Positions 53,656 to 62,363 of a stretch of 64,000 nucleotides of DNA are shown here, one piece after another. Both the position numbers and the translations under genes were made by a program. Origin of the DNA: Idiomarina xiamenensis 10-D-4 (GTDB taxonomy: Bacteria; Pseudomonadota; Gammaproteobacteria; Enterobacterales; Alteromonadaceae); the NCBI RefSeq assembly GCF_000299895.1, contig NZ_AMRG01000004.1:1-64000 (forward strand), given 5' to 3'. The notes under the pieces are model-generated. The model did not search any database and was not told the origin of the DNA. It saw only the letters and a program-made list of their open reading frames with translations. Within the stretch, counting starts at the first letter, position 1; each line of letters begins with the position of its first letter.

Positions 53656-54843
53656 GTGAGTGCTGTTGTTGTTTTAAAATCGGGTAAAGAGAAGTCGCTG
53701 AAACGCCGCCATCCGTGGATTTTCAGCGGCGCTATTCAAACCGTCAAAGGTAAGCCCGCAAGCGGTGATACGGTTCGTGTCGAGAGTGCCAATGGTGAAT
53801 TTTTGGCATTAGCGGCTTATTCTCCGCAGTCTCAAATTCGGGCGCGGGTGTGGAGCTTTGACGCCAACGACAGCATTGACGATGAATTCTTTTATCGACG
53901 TATTCACCAAGCGCAGCAACTACGACAACAATTACTGAGCAGCGATACCAACAGTTACCGTGTGGTCGCCGCCGAATCCGATGAGCTACCCGGCATCACC
54001 ATTGACCGTTATGACAATTACCTGGTCTGCCAGCTCTTGAGCGCCGGTGCCGAACGTTGGCGTGGTGCTATTGTTAACGCATTAAAACGTTGTTTCGCCG
54101 GTTGCCATATATACGAGCGCTCCGACGTCGACGTTCGTAAAAAAGAGGGCTTACCACTAGTAACGGGTGTATTAAGCGGCGATCAGCCGCCAGCCGAGGT
54201 CATCATTCGCGAAAATGGCCTGCAACTGGCGGTTGATATTTGTGCTGGTCATAAAACCGGTTATTATTTGGACCAACGAGATAGTCGTCATGCCATCATG
54301 ACTTACGCAGCCGGTAAACGTGTACTCAATGCCTTTAGTTATAGCGGTGGCTTTAGTATTTATGCGGCAGCGGCGGGCGCGCGTGAAGTCATCAACGTCG
54401 ATGTGTCTGAGCCGGCGTTAGCAACTGCCCAGCGAAACCTGGCGCTAAACAATATGACCGATGCCCCGGTACAGCAGCACCAGGCAGATGTCTTTCAGGC
54501 GTTACGCGATTATACCAAAGCCGGTGAGCGCTTTGATGTGATTGTCTTAGATCCACCCAAGTTCGTTGACAGTAAAGCCAGTCTTACCCGGGCCTGTCGC
54601 GGCTATAAAGACATTAACCGGTTGGCGGCGGGATTACTCAACCCGGGTGGTATCTTGCTGACGTTTTCGTGTTCAGGTTTATTGGCCGCGGATTTATTCC
54701 AAAAGGTAGTCGCCGACGCTGCTTTAGACGCCGGCCGCCCATTAAAGTTAGTGCAACGCCTGTATCAAGCTGCCGACCATCCGGTGTTACTCAGCTATCC
54801 CGAGGGCTTGTACCTGAAAGGGTTAGTGCTGCGCGCCGATTAA
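53656..54843 (+). CDS. rlmI: 23S rRNA m5C methyltransferase RlmI-like
   Basis: A 395-aa protein with an N-terminal PUA domain (VVLKSGKEKSLKRRHPWIFSGAI) and a SAM-dependent methyltransferase domain. NAFSYSGGFSIYAA is the SAM-binding loop, NVDVSEPALATAQRNL follows, DPPKF is the catalytic motif and LTFSCSG carries the nucleophilic Cys. RlmI methylates C1962 of 23S rRNA. The start is GTG immediately after the metG stop, with AAGG 8 bases upstream; probably read with metG. Confidence 0.9.
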   Translation: MSAVVVLKSGKEKSLKRRHPWIFSGAIQTVKGKPASGDTVRVESANGEFLALAAYSPQSQIRARVWSFDANDSIDDEFFYRRIHQAQQLRQQLLSSDTNSYRVVAAESDELPGITIDRYDNYLVCQLLSAGAERWRGAIVNALKRCFAGCHIYERSDVDVRKKEGLPLVTGVLSGDQPPAEVIIRENGLQLAVDICAGHKTGYYLDQRDSRHAIMTYAAGKRVLNAFSYSGGFSIYAAAAGAREVINVDVSEPALATAQRNLALNNMTDAPVQQHQADVFQALRDYTKAGERFDVIVLDPPKFVDSKASLTRACRGYKDINRLAAGLLNPGGILLTFSCSGLLAADLFQKVVADAALDAGRPLKLVQRLYQAADHPVLLSYPEGLYLKGLVLRAD

Positions 54844-54847
54844 ACGG

Positions 54848-55150
54848 TTAACGGACTTTGTCGATGACACAGCCCCAATGATAGTGGTCGGCGTCTTTGA
54901 CCTCGACGCCGGGCTCTTCGCAGCGCAGCACCCGCACCTCCGCCTCTAACGGTGGAATGCCACCGGCGGAGGCAACTTCGACCACTAAACTTTCACCGCA
55001 GGCAATCGTGTCTGGCATGATCAACGATAAGCCACTGGCGCTAATATCGATACAGCGACCATGAACTTGGCGTCCGTCGATTAAGTTGGCAACCGCCGGT
55101 GTGTCGATAGGTACCCGGCGAAATCCCCGTTTATCGTCATAACCTTGCAT
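54848..55150 (-). CDS. PilZ-domain protein (c-di-GMP effector)
   Basis: A 100-aa single PilZ domain. The RGFRRVPIDTPA stretch supplies the R-x3-R motif and DISASGLSL the D/N-x-S-x-x-G motif needed to bind c-di-GMP. The start at 55150 follows AGGGAGGGTGATT; the frame extends to 55171 without a better site. It may report signals made or removed by proteins such as the MHYT-EAL protein at 31.9 kb. It is convergent with rlmI. Confidence 0.85.
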   Translation of the reverse strand: MQGYDDKRGFRRVPIDTPAVANLIDGRQVHGRCIDISASGLSLIMPDTIACGESLVVEVASAGGIPPLEAEVRVLRCEEPGVEVKDADHYHWGCVIDKVR

Positions 55151-55311
55151 AATCACCCTCCCTCTCACCAAGCGTCGCTGCTGACTTACAGAGTCTCTCG
55201 CGGCGGTTCGGCATCAACTTAAAAAAAGCCTGAGTAAAGCTTAGCTGACGCTAAAGTCGCTGTCAGTCTGTCCGATAATAGGTTATCAGTAAAGCATAAT
55301 GAGGTAGCAGT

Positions 55312-55623
55312 ATGGTAGAGGTAAAATTTGCACTGGGGCAACTGGTCGTGCATGAGCTCTATGGCTATCGTGGTGTTATTGTTGATGTCGACGCGTGCTT
55401 CTCGCTCAGCGATGACTGGTATCAACGCATGGCGCTATCGCGTCCAGCAAAACAACAGCCTTGGTATCTATTACTGGTGAATAATTCTAGTCTACAGACT
55501 TACGTCGCCGAGCAACACTTGCTGGCCGAGAGCGAGCCTAAGCAAATTAGTCATCCATTGCTAAATAGTTTGCTGGGGCAATTCCAACATGGCAGCTACG
55601 GCCTGCTAGCGAAGACTAATTGA
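55312..55623 (+). CDS. hspQ: Heat-shock protein HspQ (YccV-like)
   Basis: A 103-aa protein resembling E. coli HspQ: KFALGQLVVHELYGYRGVIVDVD near the start, FSLSDDWYQ and QPWYLLLVNNSSLQTYVAEQHLLAE in the middle. HspQ binds DNA of hemimethylated type in E. coli and stimulates Lon-mediated degradation. The start is ATG at 55312 after GAGGTAGCAGT. No heat-shock promoter could be assigned with confidence. It lies 69 bases upstream of hinT. Confidence 0.85.
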   Translation: MVEVKFALGQLVVHELYGYRGVIVDVDACFSLSDDWYQRMALSRPAKQQPWYLLLVNNSSLQTYVAEQHLLAESEPKQISHPLLNSLLGQFQHGSYGLLAKTN

Positions 55624-55691
55624 GTATTTGCGCTATACTCCTGCGGGCAGTACCATGCAATGACAATAGCAGCCTATAACAGGAGTCTAGG

Positions 55692-56060
55692 GTGGCAGAA
55701 GCAACAATTTTTAGTCAGATCATTGAGCGCAAAATTCCCGCCAATATCGTTTACGAAGATGACATTGCGTTAGCATTTGAGGATATTAACCCGCAAGCAC
55801 CGGTGCATTTGTTGATCATTCCCAAACAGCCGATAGCCACCGTTAACGACATTCAAGCCGCCGATTGTGAAAGCGTCGGTCACCTTTACTTAGTCGCCGC
55901 AAAAATCGCTCAGCAGCAGGGTTTTGCAGAGGATGGTTACCGATTAGTGATGAACTGTAATGAACACGGTGGACAAACCGTCTATCACATTCATTTGCAC
56001 CTATTAGCCGGCAAGGCGATGGGCTGGCCGCCCTACAGCAACACGCTCAAGAAAGCGTAA
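55692..56060 (+). CDS. hinT: Histidine-triad nucleotide-binding protein HinT
   Basis: A 122-aa HIT protein. The signature is HIHLHLL with NCNEHGGQTVYH before it, and ATIFSQIIERKIPANIVYEDD is the usual start. HinT hydrolyses nucleoside phosphoramidates such as acyl-AMP. The start is GTG after AGGAG with TCTAGG spacing. Length is normal. It ends convergently on the lipoprotein gene. Confidence 0.93.
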   Translation: MAEATIFSQIIERKIPANIVYEDDIALAFEDINPQAPVHLLIIPKQPIATVNDIQAADCESVGHLYLVAAKIAQQQGFAEDGYRLVMNCNEHGGQTVYHIHLHLLAGKAMGWPPYSNTLKKA

Positions 56061-56088
56061 AACCAGCCTCATCTAAAGTGGCGACCCG

Positions 56089-56529
56089 TTACTTAAACGG
56101 GTCGTCGAAAATGCGTGTGACTAGCCACTCATTCTCATGTTTCACCAATAACACCGAACGCACTTCGTCATACTGACCGCCGTTATACGGCCCTGATAAC
56201 GCAACGGTGACCCGCAAGTTTTCTGGGTTACCAAGATACGGCCGAATGCTACTGTTATCGACATTAATTTTGGCTTCATCAAAATAACGGTTGAGCAAAT
56301 AACGCTGCACCGAACTGATAGAACCATAATGTTGCAATAACGCACTCAAGTCGGCGCTGGTGTGTGTCATTGCCGCTTCTAAATCGCGGTCGTTATAAAT
56401 ATCATCAAAAAACTCCGTAACCACCGTCTGCGGCTCCATCGCCGCATGCATAGCATCGGCGGCGGATTGCTCGCCGCACGCGTTTAATAGCAATGCGGTT
56501 GCTGCAATGAGCAAGCCTTTTTTTATCAT
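56089..56529 (-). CDS. Lipoprotein of unknown function (possible NTF2-like fold)
   Basis: A 146-aa lipoprotein with signal MIKKGLLIAATALLLNAC (lipobox LLNAC). The mature part, TVVTEFFDDIYNDRDLEAAMTHTSADL then VLLVKHENEWLVTRIFDDPF, resembles small periplasmic NTF2-like proteins. It sits 3 bases downstream of the gamma-glutamyltransferase gene, so they are probably co-transcribed and it may be made with that enzyme. I cannot name a family with confidence. Confidence 0.65.
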   Translation of the reverse strand: MIKKGLLIAATALLLNACGEQSAADAMHAAMEPQTVVTEFFDDIYNDRDLEAAMTHTSADLSALLQHYGSISSVQRYLLNRYFDEAKINVDNSSIRPYLGNPENLRVTVALSGPYNGGQYDEVRSVLLVKHENEWLVTRIFDDPFK

Positions 56530-56531
56530 CG

Positions 56532-58289
56532 TTATTGCCCCTTGGCGATACCTTCGCGGCGCGGGTCTGCACCCCCTTGCAAGCCCCCTTCCGCAGTCAC
56601 CGTAATGCCGTGTAAGCCACTATTTAACGACATCACTTTAACCTCATGGCCACGTGCTTTTAATGCCTCAGCAACATCCGTAATTGCTGTACCCTGCTCG
56701 AGTGCGGTGTAATCATTACGATTGGTCACATGCGGTAAAGCGACTGCTTGCTGCATGGTCATGTCCCAATCCAGCAGAGCCACCAGCGTCTGTGCCACGT
56801 AATCAATGATACGGCTACCACCCGGTGAACCTATCACATGCACTACGCGCTGACCATCTTCACTTAACACAATGGTTGGTGACATCGAACTACGCGGACG
56901 TTTTCCGGCTTCGACGCGGTTGGCAATCAAACGTCCTTGTTGGTCACGCGGTTGCAGTGAAAAGTCGGTTAACTGGTTATTCAACAGGAAGCCATTGACC
57001 ATCACCGTGGAACCAAACCCCATTTCGATACTGGTGGTCATTGACAGCGCATTACCTTCAGCGTCAACAATTGACACATGGCTCGTGTTGGGCAATTCAT
57101 AGGCTAAATCTTGGCCCCATTCACCAGCTACCGGTTGCCCGTGCTCTGCGCTACCCATATCGTTGTCTGTGATCAAGCTAGCTCGACTGGCCAAGTAGTC
57201 GGGGGCCAGCATTGCTTCGCTTGGCACCTCAACAAAATCGCTGTCAGCGATGTAATAATCGCGATCGGCGAATGCCAAGCGCGAGGCTTGGGTAAATAAA
57301 TGCACCGCCTCAGCGCTATTGGGCTGTTGCTCGGCAATATTGGTCTGCTCCAAAATGCCCAGTAATTGACCGATGGTTAAGGCGCCAGAACTCGGTGGGC
57401 CCATGCCGCAAACCTGATACTGATGATAACCTTGGCAGACCGGCTCGCGTAGCTTAGCTTGATATTGTGTTAAGTCTTGTAGAGCGAGCTTACCCGGGGC
57501 TATCGGGCTTTGCTGAACGGCGCTGACTAGCTGTTGTGCTAATTCGCCTTGATAAAAAGCATCGGCGCCCTGCTCCGCGATGCGCGTTAGCGTGTCGGCC
57601 AATTCAGGATTCTTTTTTAACGTACCGGCCTGTAAGGGTTTACCATTGGGGAAGAAGTAGTCGCTGGCGGTTGGCATTTTGCGCAATCCGGGATTAATCT
57701 CTAGCTCAACCAGCTTGGCCAGTCGGGGAGATACCTTAAAGCCCTGTTCGGCTTTATCGATGGTTTCCGCAAACAGCGGTTGCCAATCCAGTTTGCCCCA
57801 GCGTTGATGCGCTAATTCCAAACCACGCAGTACACCAGGCACACCCACCGAGCGGCCACCGACCACCGCATCAATCCAACGCGGCGCATTGCCCTGCGAG
57901 TCTAAAAACAGCGATGGCGTTGCCGCCAATGGCGCGCGTTCACGAGCATCAATGCTATAGAGCTTCTTCTCGTTATTATCCCAATACAAAATAAACGCAC
58001 CACCACCAATACCTGACGACTGTGGCTCGGTTAAGGTTAACATGGCTTGTACAGCAATAGCCGCATCAATGGCACTACCGCCTTGTTCTAGCATGTGATA
58101 TCCAGCATTAGCGGCCAATGGTGTGGCTGCGGCGACCATAAAATGCTGCCCCTCAACCAACTGTTTGTCGACTACGCCGGTGGCGGCTTCGGGTTCGCGC
58201 GCTTCACGCTGTTGCGGCGCACCACCACAAGCCGTTAGCGTTAGCGTGGCGGTCAAAGTTAGCGATAAGGCAATTAGATTCTTGTACAT
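56532..58289 (-). CDS. ggt: Gamma-glutamyltransferase (lipoprotein)
   Basis: A 585-aa gamma-glutamyltransferase with an N-terminal lipobox (LTLTAC). The Thr that becomes the new N terminus on self-cleavage lies in LPNTSHVSIVDAEGNALSMTTS; SMSPTIVLSEDG and GSPGGSRIIDYV are downstream active-site blocks. It splits glutathione and gamma-glutamyl peptides at the periplasm or surface. I chose the ATG at 58289 with GAGGGTGT upstream, because an open frame to 58373 would overlap the divergent rhombosortase gene and lacks a signal peptide. Confidence 0.9.
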   Translation of the reverse strand: MYKNLIALSLTLTATLTLTACGGAPQQREAREPEAATGVVDKQLVEGQHFMVAAATPLAANAGYHMLEQGGSAIDAAIAVQAMLTLTEPQSSGIGGGAFILYWDNNEKKLYSIDARERAPLAATPSLFLDSQGNAPRWIDAVVGGRSVGVPGVLRGLELAHQRWGKLDWQPLFAETIDKAEQGFKVSPRLAKLVELEINPGLRKMPTASDYFFPNGKPLQAGTLKKNPELADTLTRIAEQGADAFYQGELAQQLVSAVQQSPIAPGKLALQDLTQYQAKLREPVCQGYHQYQVCGMGPPSSGALTIGQLLGILEQTNIAEQQPNSAEAVHLFTQASRLAFADRDYYIADSDFVEVPSEAMLAPDYLASRASLITDNDMGSAEHGQPVAGEWGQDLAYELPNTSHVSIVDAEGNALSMTTSIEMGFGSTVMVNGFLLNNQLTDFSLQPRDQQGRLIANRVEAGKRPRSSMSPTIVLSEDGQRVVHVIGSPGGSRIIDYVAQTLVALLDWDMTMQQAVALPHVTNRNDYTALEQGTAITDVAEALKARGHEVKVMSLNSGLHGITVTAEGGLQGGADPRREGIAKGQ

Positions 58290-58346
58290 ACACCCTCTAC
58301 ACAGGCTAAAATCAAGTGCATCTATCATACGAGGGCGACAGTTAGC

Positions 58347-58934
58347 GTGCAAATTAAATCCCCATTTTTCCAATTACTGTTAGCGACATTAATACTGGTC
58401 GTTATAAGCCTGTGCTTGCAAACTCAAGCGCAATGGTTTGCGCTGTTGGACTATGACCACGCGCAATTATGGTCACAACCGTGGCGTTTTTTTAGTGCTC
58501 ACTTGCTCCATTTAAACTATCAGCACGGCTTACTCAATTGGTTAGCCTTAATCATGATCGTGTTAATTTGGCAACGTCAGCTCAGCGCTCGGCGCTTACT
58601 GAATGTGCTATTAATTTGCAGTGTGGTGTGTTGTCTATTGGTATGGTTAGTCGGACAACCACAACGGTTTGTCGGCTTGTCGGGGATTTTACACGGCTTG
58701 ATCATTTTCTGTTTATTAGGAGATACCCGTCAGGGTGATAAGTTAAGCGTTGTGGTGCTAATCATCATCGTTGCCAAAATTATCGCCGAAGCCTGCGGCT
58801 TTTCGGTCACCGGCAACAGCCCTCTGGCATTGCCCAATATGGGCCAAGCAGTTTGGGTGATCCACGCCAGTGGCGTGATCGGCGGTATCGTTGCTAGCTA
58901 CACGGCGCGGCAGCCGTTAGCTCACTCCGCATAA
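58347..58934 (+). CDS. rrtA: Rhombosortase (GlyGly-CTERM-type rhomboid protease)
   Basis: A 195-aa rhomboid-family protein with about six helices. The nucleophile loop GLSGILHG supplies Gly-x-Ser-Gly; the catalytic His is in VIHASGVIGG in the last helix. Compact length and the LLHLNYQHGLLNWLAL helix match rhombosortases, which process proteins with C-terminal GlyGly-CTERM tails. No GlyGly-CTERM substrate is encoded in this window. It starts with GTG at 58347, 57 bases upstream of the divergent ggt start. Confidence 0.82.
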   Translation: MQIKSPFFQLLLATLILVVISLCLQTQAQWFALLDYDHAQLWSQPWRFFSAHLLHLNYQHGLLNWLALIMIVLIWQRQLSARRLLNVLLICSVVCCLLVWLVGQPQRFVGLSGILHGLIIFCLLGDTRQGDKLSVVVLIIIVAKIIAEACGFSVTGNSPLALPNMGQAVWVIHASGVIGGIVASYTARQPLAHSA

Positions 58935-58936
58935 AT

Positions 58937-58977
58937 AAAAAAGCGACTCGCAGGGCGAGTGGCAAGCCACGCTTTTA
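58937..58977. terminator. Back-to-back terminators for rrtA and the S9 peptidase gene
   Basis: On the minus strand ACTCGC-CCT-GCGAGT is followed closely by TTTTTT, ending the S9 gene. On the plus strand GTGGC-AA-GCCAC is followed by GCTTTT, ending rrtA. The two stems are adjacent and serve the convergent genes. Confidence 0.75.
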
Positions 58978-61473
58978 TTGAGTCGTATCAGACTTTAGGT
59001 TCTCTTCAAATAATTTAAAGATACGGCGATATTCGTTCAACCAACTGCTTGGCTGACGGAAACCGTGCGGCTCTACTGGATAAATAGCGGTTTCCCAATC
59101 TTCTTTTTGCAATTCGATCAAACGTTGTACCACCCGCACCGAATCTTGGAAGAACACATTATCATCCACCATTGGTGAGTTGATTAGCAATGCATCCTCA
59201 AGGCCATCGGCAAAATAAATCGGCGAGCTACGGCGATAAGCGATGGCGTCGTCATCGGGCAAGTTAAGAATATTGGCGGTATAGCCGGTATTGTAATGAG
59301 CCCAATCCGACACGGGTCGCAACGCGGCACCAGCCTGAAACAGACCCGGCTCTTTAAACAGCGCCATAAAGGTCAGGAAGCCGCCATAAGAGCCGCCATA
59401 GGTACCAACGCGCTGAGTATCTACGTGGCTATTGTTACCCAACCAGTTGACCGCGTCGACCAAGTCTTCCACTTCTGGCGTACCCATTTGGCGATAAATA
59501 GCAGTACGCCAGTCACGGCCGTAGCCTTTTGAACCGCGATAATCGACGTCCAACACCACGTAGCCGTGTTTATTCAGCAAGCTATGAAACATGAATTCAC
59601 GGAAGTAGCCTGACCACCCCATGTGCGCATTTTGCAAATAACCGGCGCCATGGATAAACACCACCGCTGGGTATTGTTCAGCACGGTTTGGATCAAAGTC
59701 ATCAGGCAAGTACAGGCGTGAATAAATCGGGTGTTCGCCATGGCTGGACGGAATTGCCACTACGCTCGGTGCAGTCCAATCGATACTTTCAAATTTTTCG
59801 GAAGTGGTATGGGTTAACTGCTGAGCTTGGGCATTAGCGGCAACCGCTTGTACCATCAGCTCTGGCGGCTGTAACGCCGAGGAGTGCGTGAGCAACAGCT
59901 GTTTACCATTAGGACTTAAGCGATAATCGTTGATGCCGCCTAAGTTAGTTAACTGCTCCACCTCACCGCCATCTACCGCAACACGATAAACTTCATAAAC
60001 GCCCGGATGCTTCTTATTGGCTTGGAAATAAAGATATTCGCCATCGGGACTAAGCGTCGGTGATTCGACCACAAAACGGCCTTGTGTTAAGGCCCGTTCA
60101 CTGCCCGCCAACGGTTTCACGTATAATTGCGAATAACCACTTTGCTCAGATTGATACCACAGCGCATCGTCGCTGTTTAACCAGCCAAAGTCGTTGTGGG
60201 TGTAGTTGATCCAGGCATCGTCATGCAGGCGGTCCTGTACCCGAAATTGCTTAGCATCAAAATCAACGGTCACAATCCAACGATCTTTGTTGTCCCACGC
60301 TTCCAACATCATGGCCACTTCTGAACCACGCTGATTCCAGCGGATTGGGCCTTTCTCCCAGCCCCAATCTTGCATCAGAGTAATGGCGCGCGGTGCTTTT
60401 TCTGATTGATAGGTCTTGCCTTGGGCTTTGTAGTTCTCGCGTTTAACGTCGGCTAACACATCGTCGTTCCAACCTGGCAAGCTATTGTATGTCAGTGTGC
60501 TTTGACTACCGTCTTCGAGATTAATCAGTATCACCCGGTGGTTTTCAGGCTTGGCATCGGCCACACGGCGACGAACCTTCTCTGCGCTGATACGGCCATC
60601 TTCGTTGATATAATTCGGCATGATATCGCCATCATCACGCCAACTTTGTTTGTCGCGAGTAACGATGATCAAACGGTCGGCATTTGGCGAAATGCTAGCC
60701 TGCACCAATTGCTGATCGTTGCCTAGGTAAAACTCATTGCTCATTAACGAACGATTTGCCTGCGCCAATGCTTGCTGCTGGTCAGCTCGTGCTTGACGGT
60801 TATGACGTTCGCTTTGTAAGAATTTACTGAGTTGAATCGCCTCACGCGCGACGAAATCTTTCGCTTCTGCAACAGCCGGCTGTTGCTCAGCAAATTGCCA
60901 TGCAGCTAACTGTTCGATGGCACCGCTAGTGACATCAACGGCGAAAATACCGTCGCCTTGCTGGTAAGCAATACGGCCATCATTAAGAAACTGTAGTTCA
61001 GACTGCCGCGCTGCATCGCGGGTCAACTGACGTGTTTGTTGCTGCATGTTGTCGTAGACAAAAACGTTGCCTTCAAAAGTATAAGCAACAAATCGTCCAT
61101 CGTGTGAGCGCAGCCCGCCATCATAAGCCACGCGATGTAAATCGGCTAAGTTGACAGCGCTAGCTGCAGCGCCGTTTAACGGTTGACGATACAAGTCTTT
61201 GACGACACTCGCGGCACGCTTTTGCTGATAAAACACCGCTTCACTATCGAGCGACCAGTACGCATTTTCGGGGGCGCGACCTAGCCAATCCGGATCGGCC
61301 ATAATCTGTTCCATGGTCAGCTCGGCAGTCCCTTGAGCGGTTGCTAAGCTGTCGGCTTGCTGCGTTTGCGTGTTTAATGGTGATGTCGCTGCTGTCGACT
61401 GCCCTGGCGTAGTCGACGCACAGGAGGCGGTCAGCAAGGCTGCTGCAATAGCCACGACCAATTTCTTTTGCAT
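58975..61473 (-). CDS. S9-family dipeptidyl-peptidase-like lipoprotein
   Basis: An 832-aa lipoprotein (lipobox LTASC) with an N-terminal beta-propeller (PD40-like repeats such as SPTLSPDGEYLYFQ) and a C-terminal hydrolase domain. The catalytic Ser lies in GTYGGSYGGFLT, Asp in INSPMVDDNV and His in YPVEPHGFRQP. Size and architecture match dipeptidyl peptidase IV-like enzymes. With the M28, M14 and other S9 enzymes it suggests strong periplasmic peptide trimming. It is monocistronic, divergent from nothing close; 245 bases separate it from maiA. Confidence 0.9.
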   Translation of the reverse strand: MQKKLVVAIAAALLTASCASTTPGQSTAATSPLNTQTQQADSLATAQGTAELTMEQIMADPDWLGRAPENAYWSLDSEAVFYQQKRAASVVKDLYRQPLNGAAASAVNLADLHRVAYDGGLRSHDGRFVAYTFEGNVFVYDNMQQQTRQLTRDAARQSELQFLNDGRIAYQQGDGIFAVDVTSGAIEQLAAWQFAEQQPAVAEAKDFVAREAIQLSKFLQSERHNRQARADQQQALAQANRSLMSNEFYLGNDQQLVQASISPNADRLIIVTRDKQSWRDDGDIMPNYINEDGRISAEKVRRRVADAKPENHRVILINLEDGSQSTLTYNSLPGWNDDVLADVKRENYKAQGKTYQSEKAPRAITLMQDWGWEKGPIRWNQRGSEVAMMLEAWDNKDRWIVTVDFDAKQFRVQDRLHDDAWINYTHNDFGWLNSDDALWYQSEQSGYSQLYVKPLAGSERALTQGRFVVESPTLSPDGEYLYFQANKKHPGVYEVYRVAVDGGEVEQLTNLGGINDYRLSPNGKQLLLTHSSALQPPELMVQAVAANAQAQQLTHTTSEKFESIDWTAPSVVAIPSSHGEHPIYSRLYLPDDFDPNRAEQYPAVVFIHGAGYLQNAHMGWSGYFREFMFHSLLNKHGYVVLDVDYRGSKGYGRDWRTAIYRQMGTPEVEDLVDAVNWLGNNSHVDTQRVGTYGGSYGGFLTFMALFKEPGLFQAGAALRPVSDWAHYNTGYTANILNLPDDDAIAYRRSSPIYFADGLEDALLINSPMVDDNVFFQDSVRVVQRLIELQKEDWETAIYPVEPHGFRQPSSWLNEYRRIFKLFEENLKSDTTQ

Positions 61474-61619
61474 GGAGCTTGTCCTTTTTATTTGAATCGA
61501 GTGCCTACTTTACCCACCGCATTTAACCAGATTGTCACCGCGCTGGCGAGTCTACAGCACAATTCATGCGACCAATGCGCGGCAGATTGCGATGTGGCGT
61601 CAGCATAATACGCAGCGAT

Positions 61620-61653
61620 AAAAAGGCGTAGCCGCCGTTACAGCCGCTACGCC
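61620..61653 (-). terminator. Rho-independent terminator after maiA
   Basis: GGCGTAGC pairs with GCTACGCC (8 bp) and is followed on the minus strand by TTTTT. It closes the tyrosine-catabolism operon about 65 bases past maiA. Confidence 0.82.
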
Positions 61654-61718
61654 AATGCGTTAAAACGATTTATGATTCAGTATCGGTATGGGTCTATCGG
61701 TATGGGTCGATACCAAAG

Positions 61719-62363
61719 CTACTGAGCATCTGGCTGATTTTCCGGACGCGAAGCGATAACTGCAGGTAACTGTTGCAAGTTATGATGCACCTGCATCAGG
61801 GTGGGAAAATCGTCTAGCGCCACCTTAAAGCGTTGCGCATGATAGACCTGTGGCAGCAAACATACGTCTGCGAATGTCACTTGATCACCCACACAATAAC
61901 GACCCGCGCTGCGGCTCAAGCTTTGTTCAAGAGCGGTGAAGGCACGCTTAGTCCAATGCGCAATCCACGCCTGCTTTTGCTCGTCGTTAAGTGCTAAATC
62001 ATTCGTTAAATATTGAAGTACGCGCAAATTATTCAGCGGCTGTAAATCGCAAGCCATGTCCAGTGCTAAGGCTCGCGCTAACGAGCGCTGCGGCTCTTGC
62101 TCTGGCAATAAAGCTGGCTGTGGATATCGTTCTTCCAGATACTCAAGAATCGCAGGCGACTGATGCAACGTCATATCGCCATCGACCAAGGTCGGCACCA
62201 GCTCGGTTGGAGTCATTTGTTGGTAAGCCTGCTGATGCTGCTCGCCACCATCTTTAACTAAATGCACTGGCTGATAATCAAACTTCAGACCTTTTAAATG
62301 CAACGCTAAGCGCACTCGATAGGTGGCGCCGGAGCGCCAGTATCCATAGAGTTTAAGGCTCAT
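61719..62363 (-). CDS. maiA: Maleylacetoacetate isomerase (zeta-class GST)
   Basis: A 214-aa glutathione-dependent isomerase. LYGYWRSGATYRVRLALHLKGL is the N-terminal thioredoxin-like segment with the Ser that activates glutathione; QMTPTELVPTLVDGDMTLHQSPAILEYLEERYP carries the QS-x-AI glutathione-binding motif. YCVGDQVTFADVCLLPQVYHAQRF is the C-terminal GST block. It converts maleylacetoacetate to fumarylacetoacetate in tyrosine breakdown. Its start overlaps the fahA stop by four bases. Confidence 0.93.
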   Translation of the reverse strand: MSLKLYGYWRSGATYRVRLALHLKGLKFDYQPVHLVKDGGEQHQQAYQQMTPTELVPTLVDGDMTLHQSPAILEYLEERYPQPALLPEQEPQRSLARALALDMACDLQPLNNLRVLQYLTNDLALNDEQKQAWIAHWTKRAFTALEQSLSRSAGRYCVGDQVTFADVCLLPQVYHAQRFKVALDDFPTLMQVHHNLQQLPAVIASRPENQPDAQ

